DNA of 64,000 bases from Siphonodentalium dalli (taxonomy: Eukaryota > Mollusca > Scaphopoda > Gadilida > Siphonodentaliidae): the NCBI GenBank assembly GCA_032622095.1, contig CP136062.1, forward strand, positions 134,950,960 through 135,014,959, given 5' to 3'. Shown here in pieces: positions 43,335-54,960 of this stretch (position 1 is its first letter; each line of letters starts with the position of its first letter). The notes under the pieces are model-generated. The model saw only the letters and a list, made by a program, of their open reading frames with translations. It searched no databases and was not told the DNA's origin. Position numbers and translations under genes: made by a program.

Positions 43335-43794
43335 CTCATTCGGTTTCAGATTTAATTGTGCATTCTTGACCATTCGGTACTGATGCGCCAGTAAGATATG
43401 TATATCTGTGAGAAATTGTTTCTAAGGTTGTTTTATTGGGCACATGGCTTTTTCCTTCACAGTAACTTGACTTGTCTTTTCCAATATAAGAGTGGGTGTT
43501 TTTTGTTACCCACTCATCTTTGCTTATCTCAGATGTGTCTGCGACATGTGCATGTATGAAGATGTTATCTATTTTATTTCGGCATTGATAACATTTGAGA
43601 AACATGCAGTCTTCATTATTTGTAGAACACACTGTTTTTATGTGTGTTTAAATTTTTGTCATTGATGATGCCTTTTGCGAACGAACTTGCTTTTAACTCA
43701 CAGTTAGCGTGCGATTTACACTGAACAGTTTCTTGAGCATGTACACCCCTATGTATCACATAGAATGGACGATGAATGGATACTGTTAGATTTT
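43335..43794 (-). pseudogene. N-terminal half of the uncharacterised repeated protein
   Basis: Minus-strand codons include VHAQETVQCKSHANCELK, CMFLKCYQCRNKIDN (Cys-rich) and SKDEWVTKNTHSYIGKDKSS, then SHRYTYLTG. A stop occurs near 43634 and TGA at 43336-43338. After the TGA the frame continues in phase into 35264 if the TA-flanked element is ignored. Cys pairs followed by a Trp motif, then the SDG/QYRNK half, match the unnamed family described for 34560-35264. Its 5' side is cut by the terminal-repeat element at 43795. Confidence 0.5.
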
Positions 43795-44620
43795 CAGCCT
43801 GTTCTACCGAAAACCGCACATTGTTTGCTTAAAATAAAACTTTTTTAGGTAGATAATCTGCTTATATTCTATTTACCTTTGAGTCGTTAATGTGCTGAAA
43901 ATGAGAGCGTTTTAGTCATATTATCGACTCATAATGAGGTGATTCTAAGCAGAATATGTGCGGACACTGACACAAATAAGCCTACTCACGACTTTTCAGA
44001 TGTGCGTCTTTAACATAAGTTTTCACTGTGGCCCGCGCCATAAAACAAAATAATGGCTATGAGTCAATTATTTGCTTATTTCAGATTCAAAAATCACATG
44101 TACTTATTTCATATTATGTGCGTATTTGAGCAAAGATATGTTGAATATTTTGTTATAATTTTTAATGATATGCACATGTCACAATATGTCAGTCCAAATT
44201 GGTTATGTTTAATGTATATTGCCGTGTATATGACTGCTAATCGGAAAAACAGTACATGCTCAGTGCAACATATCCTCGCGCAAATAAGCACTTAATCGAT
44301 TTATAATGTTAAATAGGTGTATATTATATAATGTGATTATTTGATTCTGAAATACGCAGATAATGGAGTCATATCCGCTATTTCGTTTTATGGCGCGGAC
44401 CACAATGAAAACACATTAAAAGTCGTGGGTGGACTTATTTGTGTCATTGTATGCACACAATATGCTTAGAATCACCTCATTATCCGTCGATAATGTGACT
44501 AAAACGCTCTTATTTTCAGCACATTATCTACTCAAAATTAGGCGATTCTAAGCAGATAATCTACCTAAATCAGGCTCTATTATAAGCAGATAATGTGCGA
44601 ATTTTCTGGAGAACAGGCTG
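43795..44620. mobile_element. long-arm terminal-repeat element, complete copy
   Basis: Begins CAGCCTGTTCTACCGAAAAC and ends CTGGAGAACAGGCTG. The two arms are inverted copies of about 350 bp each (for example CACTGTGGCCCGCGCCATAA versus TTATGGCGCGGACCACAATG) around a ~110-bp centre. No ORF or clear target duplication. A solo arm of the same family is at 32807-33170. Confidence 0.85.
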
Positions 44621-45163
44621 CTCGGTGAGTTGAATATCGACTAGCAGAAGTACTTAGAAAGAATAAGACCTAGATAGCCACTGTCTGGATTATATGCCAT
44701 ATCGCAGGTAGAGTCGAGACTCAATACTATAGCTATATGTGCATATGTTATGAAATTATATGAATTGTTGCTTGGAGTTTAGTAAAGAATCAGCCAACTC
44801 AATAGCTGCAAACCTGGTCTGCGTGTCCGAACGCTCTTAGAAACAACAATCCATATATGTCATCTGGAGTACCCATTAGCCCTGATGTGCCTAACTGTGC
44901 TAACGTCCATTAGTGCCCATGTTATTATTTGGCTGTAGAACCTATATATTTGGTTCCACAGAGTACCAACTCGTTGGCTCCAAGCTGATTGGGTGCGACG
45001 ATAACGTGTGTCGATCATGTGGTGCACGATAAATTATCAAAGTGAAGTGAACAAACTGGCCGCCTCGAATCGCCTTTATTTATCGTTTTACAGTACCAGT
45101 ATATACAGTACCTACGTAGGTACTTCAGGGAACTTGGTGTTGTAAGAGTCTACATTATAATAC
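44621..45163. other. no supported gene
   Basis: No domain, RNA gene or repeat recognised. Confidence 0.4.
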
Positions 45164-45237
45164 TCATGAGTGTCCAACCTGGTGATGCATAGTGTTCTCT
45201 TGTCGATAATAAGGGCACACACATAAACGCACCCCTC

Positions 45238-45287
45238 GCGCGCGCACACACACACACACACACACCCTCACCCCCTCACACACACAG
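45238..45287. repeat. CA/CG microsatellite
   Basis: A CGCGCGCACACACACA-type run continues with CACCCTCACCCC and CACACACAC. Short reverse-strand frames rich in Val/Cys here are translations of the repeat, not genes. Confidence 0.9.
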
Positions 45288-45529
45288 CGGCGTTCAATCC
45301 ATCGGCACCACACACAGACTTGTGATACATCATTTTGAAGGTTATGACATTCGGCACCAGATAGGACCCGGTGTGAAATATCCAAATTATGCAACAGATG
45401 ATTTTGAGATGATTAAACGGACAAATGTGTGTATACGTAATTTGGAGGGACGGACACGATAGGTCGATAGATAAACGAACTTTTGACATACCGGCTTTTT
45501 ATGATCTGAAAAACACTTGCCAAAATCAA

Positions 45530-45640
45530 CGTTTCGCCAGAAGTAAGATAAACGCTCTTTAAATATTGCTACCATGTCAGGAATAAACTATCACGAAACG
45601 CTCTTTTCTGTTCCATGTTATGCAAGTGGCTGGTTTGTGT
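45530..45640 (-). repeat. AAAGAGCGTT-type dispersed repeat, inverse of 22550-22640
   Basis: Contains ATAAACGCTCTTTAAATAT, CATGTCAGGAATAAACTAT and AAACGCTCTTTTCTGTTCCA, the reverse complement of the 22550 block with modest divergence. Confidence 0.5.
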
Positions 45641-46249
45641 TTGGGACCCACATATATACACCGTATTCACAGTTGTATATTCAATTACTTCAATGCGCCT
45701 ATTGTAATCTACATATCTCCAGATATTTATTATGATAGTGTTACGATTTCGTTGATAGATCGCAAGATTTTTTAGATTTATTGTTAAAATTGACAAAAAC
45801 CCCGCAATTTTTCATTTTTTTTGCCTTACTTAAGGCGATAGAACAATATTGTTTATTTATTATAACAGACAACCACGGAATATTCCTATATGCATTTATA
45901 CACATACCTTATCAAGCTGAATCGTTGGAGAGTTACTTCAGTTGAAGATATTACATCATTGTGTATGTTTGCTTCGCATGATAGCTTCAGTTGTTTAGGA
46001 ATATACGTATTGTATTGGTATGCAATGGTGCATTTGCTTCAACTCAAATAACTATTCATCGTTTCACATCGAGAAGGTATATGTATACTGTTTGGGCGTA
46101 TATATAGTAATATTCCGTGTATTCGCGATGTCCTGTATTATTGAGGTAATGGTACCCATAAACAGTAACTGCGACAGTGGATGATAATACTCGTCAACCG
46201 TTATCTATTATATATTTTTTTATATCATGTCTGTCTGTGTGTGTGTATG

Positions 46250-46470
46250 TGTTTATAGACTAGAAAACTGCTCGACCGATCCGACTCAAATTTGGTATGT
46301 AGCCCTACTTTGATCCCGGGAACAATATGGGCGGGTCCAATTTCACGTGCGACTGTGTCCTTGACATTGACCTCGCTCATATCCGACTGAAATTTCTGGA
46401 GCTCGACCGATCCGACTCAAATTTGGTATATAGGCCTAGTTTGATCCAGGGAATATTATGGGTGGGTCCA
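46250..46470 (+). repeat. two tandem units of the GACCGATCCGACTC repeat
   Basis: CTCGACCGATCCGACTCAAA with TTTGGTAT, GGCCTA-like and GGGTCCAATTT landmarks occurs at about 46271-46345 and 46403-46475. A TCTGTCTGTGTGTGTG run precedes the first. One unit is inverted at 22094-22195. Confidence 0.75.
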
Positions 46471-46479
46471 ATTTGACCT

Positions 46480-47500
46480 TGCTAATATAGTCATGTTTCT
46501 GGACCGATCGAACAGTTTGTCCAGACACTGTATATTCTGCCCAGACGGAGGCGATCACAAAGAAATCCCTAAATTATCACCCATATATAGAGAGGTATAT
46601 AGAGGGGCAAAAAAGTTTAAAATGTACGATTTTTCGGTCTACTTTCACCAGGAATCTTGCCATCTATATCTGACTTTTTTGCTGAATTTTGTGGTGATGG
46701 GTGACACAATCTTACACAACACAGCACCTATGACAAAGGATGACATAATTAGCCTATGAGCATATATATGCCGTGTACATTTCCACAAATTTCCAGGCTA
46801 TTTAGGAGATCCATCGTCAAAGCAATATTGAATTATCGCCCATTAAGAGGGGCAAAACAATTAAAAATTAACAAAATCATGGAGTTACCATACTGGTATC
46901 TATAAGTATGTAGACTGCTATATCTTAGTAGGAAAATATCCCAAATTCTCTGATTTTTTATTTCGTTCTGCCGAATTTCCCCAAAAGACTTTTTGCTGAA
47001 TTTTGGGACGAGGGGCGAAACAATCTTACATAACACAGCACTTATCATTTTTAGGTTGGCATAAACAACCTGTTGTCATATACATGTACGGTATATATCT
47101 TCGCAGTTTACTAGATTATATTCAAGATTGCAGGTCAAAGCAATATTTATCTATTGCTTATTAAGAGAGCCAAATTATTTTTTTTATATTTGCGTTTTTG
47201 GGTCTAATTTTACAATAAATCTCAGAAATCTTGGTAAATTTCAACGAAATCAAGATATTATAATATCAGATATCTAGAAGTATGTAGAATACAACATCTT
47301 GGCGTAAAAAAAAAATTGTGTTTCTCAACTGTTATGTCACTCGGTCACATTTAAAAAAAAAGAGGGAATTTTGCCCCTTAACCAACCAAACGGCCAAATA
47401 AAGCTTCAACAGCCTAAAATATCTTCGGTCTGTCTCAATAGAACCATACAAATATGGATATCATTGGAACCGGCTCCTTGACCACATTGTGATAGTTACA
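46480..47500. other. low-complexity AT-rich repeat DNA, no supported gene
   Basis: Two loosely related blocks, at about 46560-46740 and 46800-47050, share GGGGCAAAA, TTTTTGCTGAATTTTG and ACAATCTTACA-AACACAGCAC, suggesting an old tandem duplication of about 300 bp. No coding domain was seen. Confidence 0.5.
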
Positions 47501-47507
47501 GTTATGC

Positions 47508-47759
47508 CCTGTGCCAATGCATTCTCTTATATATGCGAGTCGACCATAGGTCGCCTCGCATATATAAGAGAATGCATTGGCCTAAAAAAAATCTTTTTTT
47601 AACACTTTTTACCATTTTTTCTTACATTCTTTAACAATTTTATAATTTTTAATGTGTTAAGCCAATGCATTCTCTTATATATGCGAGGCGACCTATGGTC
47701 GACTCGCATATATAAGAGAATGCATTGGCACAGGGCCGTTCTGTTGGGTAAAGGGTTAA
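47508..47759. mobile_element. double-hairpin TTAA element, copy 1
   Basis: Two near-perfect palindromes, 47513-47581 and 47661-47729, each read CCAATGCATTCTCTTATATA, then a GC-rich centre and its inverse. They are inverted relative to each other and extend outward through CCCTGTG/CACAGGG. GGGTTAA follows at 47754-47759. The family recurs at 48078, 50593, 53114 and, partially, 58205. Confidence 0.75.
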
Positions 47760-48077
47760 ACCTCTCAAAATCATCTTTTTGTATATTTCACACCAGATCC
47801 TATGCATAATGTCATAACCTTTAAATTGTTGTATCACTAGCACGTGTGTGGTGCCGATGGACTAAACTTCTACCTCTATTGAGCTTTTTTAGTTCGTCCG
47901 CTCTACTAATCCATGTATCTGGAATATTTCTGCATACTCCCCCTGAATATGGTGAAAACAAAGAGCTATGAATTTAGCATTTTATTCCAGAACTCGTAGC
48001 CTGTAGATCGATAGTTCGTGAATTGATTGATCACAAAGTTGGGAGTGTCAAATGAGCCATGGCCAGTTTGACATACT

Positions 48078-48320
48078 TTAACGATTTCATGACTGGAGAT
48101 TAATTCCTGAAAAATTGCATTCTCTTATATATATATATGCCAGTCTCCCATAGCGATCCGCAAGATCATACATTGGCCTAACAATATTGACCTTGTAAGC
48201 CAGTGCATTCTCTTATATATGCGAGGCTCCCCATGGGAGACTCGCATATATAAGAAAATGCACTGACACATGATTGTTAATGTCTTCACTAGCGCAGCTT
48301 CCGTCAATGAAGGAATAAAC
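48078..48320. mobile_element. double-hairpin TTAA element, copy 2
   Basis: Starts TTAACGATTTCATGACTGGA. It contains one decayed palindrome (48117-48176) and one good palindrome, 48201-48265, centred on CCATGG. Ends near GCAGCTTCCGTCAATGAAGG. Same landmarks as the complete copy at 50593. Confidence 0.7.
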
Positions 48321-48361
48321 TGTTGGTGTCTTTTTACATGCATTTTCTCTATATTCCAGGG

Positions 48362-48483
48362 AGTGGTAGGCAGATATATCGGATGTTATCAAGATGCTGG
48401 GGGATCTTTGTGGGATTTATACCAGAATCTTGGAGCAAGCAATTCACAAACTGCTTGTGTGACTGCTTTGTGTGACGCATAGT
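48362..48483 (+). pseudogene. WSC-domain exon fragment
   Basis: An acceptor CTCTATATTCCAG ending at about 48360 opens a frame reading VGRYIGCYQDAGGSLWDLYQ, NLGASNSQTACVTALCDA, then TAG. Tyr-x-Gly-Cys-Tyr-x-Asp and the later T-x-x-Cys-x3-Cys pattern are those of WSC domains, Cys-rich carbohydrate-binding modules of surface and secreted proteins. The TAG falls where the domain normally continues, and a short CTCQL-like Cys-x-Cys lies after it. The fragment seems disabled or to be one exon of a gene not otherwise visible. Confidence 0.6.
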
Positions 48484-48539
48484 ATTTTAATACATGTACC
48501 TGTCAATTACACGCTACATTTTGAGCTTCATACCATTAA

Positions 48540-49130
48540 ATTTAAACAAGTCACATGGCCACGACACAATCAGTGTACCAAAGGATAACCAATTCCGGTA
48601 ATAAACACCCATGTCACAAGGTGATATGTTCAGACGGGCACAAAATTCACAAATTTCCAAGTCAAACAAGAGGTGTGCACTCGAGTGCTAGCATACCCCC
48701 ACCATGGCAAATTCAACCCGCATTATCCGTAAACCCAACAAAAAAGATTTTTAACTTTAAAGAAAAATTCGGACTAATAATATCGATATGGTGTCACAAG
48801 AAGCTTTTACATTAACGGCCCTGTATACCAAAATTTATTGAAATCGGTTCATATTTGTTAAAGTTATTAATTGGGACAGAATTTTCTAAGTCAAAAATGA
48901 GGCGTAACTTAAACAAATTAAGTCGGACCGAACCACAATTAGCATCACGCGGAGAGGCAGTCCTAAGGAGCTTGCATACCAAAAATTATTGAAATCGGTT
49001 CATAGTTGTTCGAGTTATGAGGTCGGACTGACGGATGGATGGACACACTGACAGAGAAAGCGTGACAGACGGACGGACAGACACAGTCAATCCAGTATAC
49101 ACCCCATTTTCTTCGAAAGTGGGGGTATAA
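48540..49130. repeat. interspersed repeat with GACGGACGGACAGACA tail
   Basis: Contains two units of TTATTGAAATCGGTTCATA (near 48836 and 48990), then GACGGACGGACAGACA and TTCGAAAGTGGGGGTATAAC. This combination looks like the conserved end of an interspersed element. No ORF with a domain. Family not identified. Confidence 0.5.
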
Positions 49131-50592
49131 CAAGGGTCATAACTCTGTTGAGAATTAATGGACGAAACCTGTAGTATGTGGGTATCCTTTCCCCCAGTCT
49201 GTGCAATCGAGTCATGTAAATTTATCAGCTCTTATTTACTACTACAACAGGAAGGGATGACTAACTTTACACCAAAGAAAAAAAAGAAACAAAATTGATT
49301 TTCTCTGAGGCCCAATAATAGGTTGTATCTAATTACTGAACGATTAAGATTCCCTTTAACTGATAAGATGTGACTGATAACTTGAACTGAGGAAACCAAC
49401 AGAAACACTTGATAACGTAATGACATATTTAATAAAACAATTGCAGACATTTACAACAATTGACAATATCGTCATTTAATAATGTATTTAGTGTTCCAAC
49501 CAGTGTATGGGTGTATGAAAATCTGTTATAATTCAGGATTGGCAAGACAGTCTTCGGATCTACATTGAATAAAATATAAATTACAATGTGACCTCAAGTA
49601 TACCTATTAATATTCTGATGAATCATTTATTATTTACTTTTATGATAGCAAATGTGTAAACAAAAAACAAAAAACAAAAAAGAATTGTTTGATGATCCCT
49701 AAGATTGTTAATTATAGAAATATGCCTACAGGTGATGAGGCTTGATCAATTTTCTCTATAACTTGGGCATAATGGGTGAAAATATTTAATGGAATTATTC
49801 CTACTAAAATTTCCATCATGTCAATTAGTTCTTGAGGTCAAGGACTGATAGCATCTAATGAAAGTTTTTTACAGATGATATAATACAATGTGTTGAATGA
49901 TTTATGAGAGGAAATATATGGTAACAAAATACACATGAAATGAATTACAATTTGGCCTAAAAATAACCTGTGTTTCACTAACCCAACCGACCCTATTTCA
50001 TTGAGATCTGTAAATTTCAATGGCAGTTTTTTTTAGCACACTTAAAGTGATGTGAAACACTTCGGTAGGGTGATCAAATAGAAAATAATCCTGACTGTAT
50101 AATCTTGCTCAAAGTAGTTGTTTTATACGAATATTAATCCAAATTGACAACACATACCGTCATTCTTATTTTTTAATTAAATGCAATGTCTCTCGATGGA
50201 GAAATCATTTGTGTTAGTTTATCGGCAATAATTGTGTCCCGAATCAAGATGTAAATATTTACAATTGAGGGTAGTCCAGACGATGTTTTCTATGGAGTGG
50301 TATGGTTTATTTCTTAGAAATTATTGGCGATATTAGTAGAATGTTACATTCCCCATGTTGGCATTATGCCATAGTGCCCGAGTACTAACTTATCAATTTC
50401 ACCCACCCGAACAAGTCCATAATATGTCTTTAACAAAAAACTGCCATTTTAATAAAAGATAGGTGTTGATATTTGAAGGGTTAGCTTTGAGGACCGTATT
50501 ATTAAAAATTAACAAAATAAGCCTACTAACCCAAAATGTTTTCAGCTGGTTAGCGGAAACAAAGATCTTTCTTGTCAGAAATGCAAAAGCCT
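49131..50592. other. no supported gene
   Basis: About 1.45 kb of AT-rich sequence. Short A-rich repeats (AAAAAACAAAAAACAAAAAA near 49664) are present but nothing coding or structured is supported. Confidence 0.5.
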
Positions 50593-50855
50593 TTAACCAT
50601 TTCATGATGGGAGCTGCACTGGCGCAGCATTAAAGATCCTGTACCAGTGCATTCTCTTAAATATGCGAATCTCCTATTGGGAGCCTCACATATATAATAG
50701 ACTGCAATGGATTACAAGGTCAAGGTAAATATTGTTAAGCCAATGTATTCTGTTATATGTGCGAGGCTCCCTATGGGAGACTCGCATATATAAGAGAATA
50801 CAATGGTACAGCGTTTTCCCAAAATTTCATGAAGCTCCAGTCATGAAAGGGTTAA
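50593..50855. mobile_element. double-hairpin TTAA element, complete copy
   Basis: TTAA at 50593-50596 and 50852-50855 flank a 255-bp body. Its ends are CCATTTCATGATGGGAGCT and AGCTCCAGTCATGAAAGGG, a 19-bp inverted repeat. Inside are two hairpins, 50644-50709 and 50740-50806. The TTAA-CCC/GGG-TTAA boundary resembles piggyBac-type termini, so this is likely a non-autonomous element of that kind, distinct from the 493-bp MITE. Confidence 0.85.
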
Positions 50856-51890
50856 ACGTGACGTGACATGTGATATGGTAGAGTCATGTCATGGTGACCA
50901 TATAAAACACAGGGAACGTGATGAGTGCTCAAAAGATGCTGTGCAATATGAGTGAGATCGCAAATATTTTTGCCACTGTATTAGCTCAGTGTTCTAATTG
51001 TTTAGTCAATCACTTTGATTTATCAGGTATTGACTACCCCAACTTGATGTGAAGCACAGAGCGTCACATCATGTCTGGGTAACAAAGACATGTGAGATCA
51101 CAGATAATTTACAATACTGTATTATTATTATGGTTGAGCGGTACACTTTTTAAGAACTTTTTAAGAAAATATTACGTGATTTCCTGTGGGGATTAGCAAA
51201 CCATATGGAATTTCGTACCAGGATTTTGTGTGTGTCTATCTGGACCACAATTATAAGGTGATTCGCACCATGATACATCCCATGCTGTTGCCTACATTTC
51301 ACACCTAAACTGTTTGGATTTGCACAGGACAATTTGTGCACTGAAGTTGTTAACATAACATAAGCTTATGGCTAATTTTACATCGTTTGGAAGATTCTTT
51401 ACATTTAACCCCTAATGGCGTGATCGTTCTATGATGTGCATATTACCATCTTTATATTGACTAAGATACAAGGAGTGACCAATATAATCAAAGCTTAAGA
51501 ATCAATCCGAGATAATAATTTAGGGTTTCACCATCGCAATGACAGGAAGATGAGTGCATGGGCGAGGTTCTACTTCTTTGACATTTTGTTTGAGACATTA
51601 AATCTTTGTTGTCTATTTCAGAATAAAGTATAACTCGCCACATAAAAAAATTACCGACAATATATGGCAGTCATTACATGTCGTCATTTGATAAGAAATT
51701 TTTGCTTCTCATCTACAAATGAATGGCTCTACGGAGCAATACTAGGTGATTTTACTTCTCAGAGTAAGCATGTCTGACGTCAGGAAATGACTGATGGAAT
51801 TTTATTTTGGCTTGTTCACTTTATTTTGACTTCTTCACTTTATTTTTTATAAAATCCAGTTATCCAGTTTGGCAACTGGATAATTGATAT
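50856..51890. other. no supported gene
   Basis: No domain or repeat of note. Short frames only. Confidence 0.45.
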
Positions 51891-53119
51891 TCGTAACCTA
51901 GGGATTTGCGAATTGGGGATTTTGCATCGAATCGAATCCCGATATCGAATCTCCTTCCTGATATCGACATCGAAACGAATCTCGAATCGAATCAGCTAGT
52001 GATTGACATTGTTCACCGGTGTGTATTTCGGTGTCTCACGGCAAAAAATTGCAAAATTAACTAGATGCAAAAGAACAATGTTAAACTCCTTAAACATCCG
52101 TTGGAACTTAGGTTTTCAGGAAAATCACGACATAGGCAAGCCGTCTCATGGAGTGTTTGGGATATGTTGCATTGAATTTCTATCTAGCTGTGTCATGGCG
52201 AACATGACATAAGAAGTGACAGTAAGAAACTTGGACAGTTCGATCAACGTATCACAAACCCCGTGGTATGGAAGTCACTTGTCAACATTATTTAATAAAG
52301 ATATTAAATAAAGATTTGACACAAGTGGACGTGGTAGTTATCTGTTAAACTGTTCACCCCACAATAGATCAAACACCTACATCACATATTCACAGTAGTT
52401 GTTTTCACGGAGGGGGGTCCCAGAAAACAGACACAAATTACATGAGTTAGATGTTATCAACAAGATTCAACGGATCAAAACTTGGTGCAACGCGCTCAAT
52501 TTCCTGGGAAACAAAAACTGAAAGTAGGAAATTTATAGGAATTCTGCCGGCAGTGTCGCAGATAACTGGTCGCACATCTTGATGGCGTCCATTCAAGAAC
52601 GTAATAGACCGATTGTTCTAAGGTTTCTCACCGTTTCTTTTCATTACAATCTATGTTTTGTTGCTCGTAACGGCGGCTGACATTGCATCTTATTCATATA
52701 ATCTGAAGTTCTAAACATAAGGTAATCAATTGAGTTCCACATCTAGCGATCACGCACCATGTAGAAAAATTTACATTCTGTTGATACAGATTACAAATAT
52801 ATGCGGCGATTTCACCGTCACGGGTGGCGATCGAAGCACAATTAGTCATAGGCCTAATTTGCATAATGCACGTCGATTCTGAATGGCATACATTCAAAAT
52901 TATCTACAATGGCTAACTTGGCAACCTTGTGCTTAAATTTTTGTGAGTTCAGTTCATTTGGCAGGTGTTATTTAGACGCAAAAAAAAAGAGACTACACCA
53001 AAGTAACAACGATTCGAAAATATCCGAATGAGCGGACAGATTCGGTGTCGGTCTCGAAATCGGGTGCCAATATCGACATCGAATCGAATCTCGAATATTC
53101 GCAGATCCCTATCTTAACC
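51891..53119. mobile_element. non-autonomous hAT element, 1.2 kb
   Basis: The body is 51899-53111. It starts TAGGGATTTGCGAAT and ends ATTCGCAGATCCCTA, with subterminal ATCGAATCGAATC-type repeats at both ends, as is common in hAT elements. Flanking octamers TCGTAACC (51891-51898) and TCTTAACC (53112-53119) differ at one base and fit an 8-bp target duplication. No transposase domain is inside; the forward frame near 52003-52212 is unremarkable. Confidence 0.75.
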
Positions 53120-53354
53120 CTTTCATGCGGGAGCTGCTCTGGTGCAGCATTGAAGATCTTGTGCCAGTGCAATCTCTTTTATATGCGAGTTTCCCTCAGG
53201 AAGCCTCACATATATAAGAAAATACACTGGCTTACAAGGTCAAGGTGAAATTTATTAGGCCAATGTATTCTCTTATATATGCGAGGCTCTCTATGGGAGA
53301 ATGCATTGGCACAGAGTTTTCGCAAAATTTCTTGAAGCTCCAGTCACAGTTTAA
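53114..53354. mobile_element. double-hairpin TTAA element, copy 4
   Basis: Starts TTAACCCTTTCATGCGGGAGC and ends GAAGCTCCAGTCACAGTTTAA. It contains a hairpin at 53164-53229 and a second, partly deleted one at about 53262-53313. Its left TTAA overlaps the target duplication of the neighbouring hAT element, so the hAT inserted at this element's edge. Confidence 0.75.
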
Positions 53355-53842
53355 TAAACAAATGCAATTTTATTTTGCCCTTTTATATGCTGCTCCTTTT
53401 GCTTTCTTCTTTTGACTTCCTTTAGCTTCATCTGCCTGAAAATGACAAAAGGTTTCATATTAGACAAGTTACAACTAAATTGGGAACTTTGTTACGATAT
53501 TGGCATAATCGGCTCTATAAAGTGAGATAGTGGATCTCTTCCCGTAACTTTCTGTATTTATTCCTGGGTATAAAACAATAATTTTGAGTCAAGAAAAGGT
53601 TGTGTCGCTAGAAAATATATTTTTCCGAAATATTTGTTCACAAACTTGGACAGGAAACTATTTTTAGAACATTACAAAATGTTTGATTGTAAATATTTCT
53701 TTTAAAAGACTGGAAATAGCAGAGAAAATGTGTTTTCAAAAAGAGCTTGACAGAAACTATTGTTGTTGGAAGTCTTACCAGAAAGAGATAGACCATCGTG
53801 AAAGGTCTGAATTCAAGTCTGGAAATAGTGTGTCTGTCATTT
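53355..53842. other. no supported gene
   Basis: No domain or structure seen apart from the hairpin that follows. Confidence 0.4.
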
Positions 53843-53935
53843 GCAGAATGAGGTCCCCAGAGGGTGAATTTAGTGATGCTATCCCGCACAGTGGGCTAGC
53901 ATCACCTAATTCACCCTCTGGGGACCTCCTTCTGC
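53843..53935. repeat. long inverted repeat hairpin
   Basis: Left arm GAGGTCCCCAGAGGGTGAAT continues TTAGTGATGCTATCCC. The right arm is its near-perfect inverse, with an 8-base loop (GCACAGTG). The stem is about 42 bp with only a few mismatches. The size is close to a pre-miRNA, but a fossil MITE is equally possible. Confidence 0.85.
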
Positions 53936-54594
53936 TTAGGCCTCATCTTCTTGGAAACCTAGGATCAGATAGCATTTCCCCCAGTTGAAGTTGATGATGG
54001 TCACAGTAGACTCCGAGAAGGTTCGAGATTTGATTCAATTCGTTTTGTCCAACTGATTCGATTCGAAATCCGTCCGGAGATTCATTTATATTTTGAATAT
54101 TGCTTACGCCATTTATTTCATTTCATTTCGTGAAATTTGTGCAGAATTAATCAAATACATGTGTAATGCCGCTTAAGACTCCAGTCTATACCCAAACACA
54201 TGGCAAACTTCACGAGTTAAAACAATAGAGTAAGAGTTATCGCGCTTGCGAAAAATACTGTCATTCCGTCGCCACACAACATGCTCAAATCTGATTCCAA
54301 CATTTCATAGTCTAAAGTTAAGATAGCGGACATTAGAACTGATTTTCAATCTTTTGGAGCTACCATTAATCTTGGAAAAAATAGAAATCTAATACAAATA
54401 AAAGGTTGCTGACAAAAATGTCCCCCAATGAAGGTGACAGGTTTGAAGGGTTTTATTTATGGGTTTCAGCTCCCTATACTACAAACTGTAGGAGGAATTG
54501 ATTACACAAATATGATACAAAGTGCATATTTACTAAATATGTTGCACAGCTTCAATGTGTCGAGAAAGGGTCAATAACGCTAAAATAAAAAAAA

Positions 54595-54960
54595 TAAAAC
54601 ATTTCTATGTTGAAAAATGGCAATAACTGAAAATCGCAGGTGTGAAGATTCAGATGCTGGTTGACATCTGTACCAAGTTTTTTAAAAATTGACTTGAAAA
54701 TGACGGAATACAGGCTCGGACAAAAGATGTGTCCCAGGATGTAAGTTTCTGTTGAAAAATGTTAATAACTCAGCCAAAACGAGTCTGACCAAATTCAAAA
54801 TCGCAGGTGTGCAGGTTCCCATGATAGTTGACATCTGTGCTAAGTTTTTTTTAAATTGAAAATGGAAGAATACAGACTCGGACAAAAGATGTGTCCCAGG
54901 ATGTACAATTCTATGTCGAAAAAGGGCAATAACTCCACCAAATTTGAGTCAGACCTAACA
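54595..54960. repeat. tandem repeat of about 155 bp, 2.3 copies
   Basis: Units carry GAAAAATG-CAATAACT, AAAATCGCAGGTGTG, TTGACATCTGT-C-AAGTTTTT and CTCGGACAAAAGATGTGTCC followed by CAGGATGTA. Starts lie near 54608, 54752 and 54914. Non-coding. Confidence 0.8.

Noticed and set aside
45164-45394. Val/Cys-rich short open frame
   Set aside because: It is the translation of the CA/CG microsatellite.
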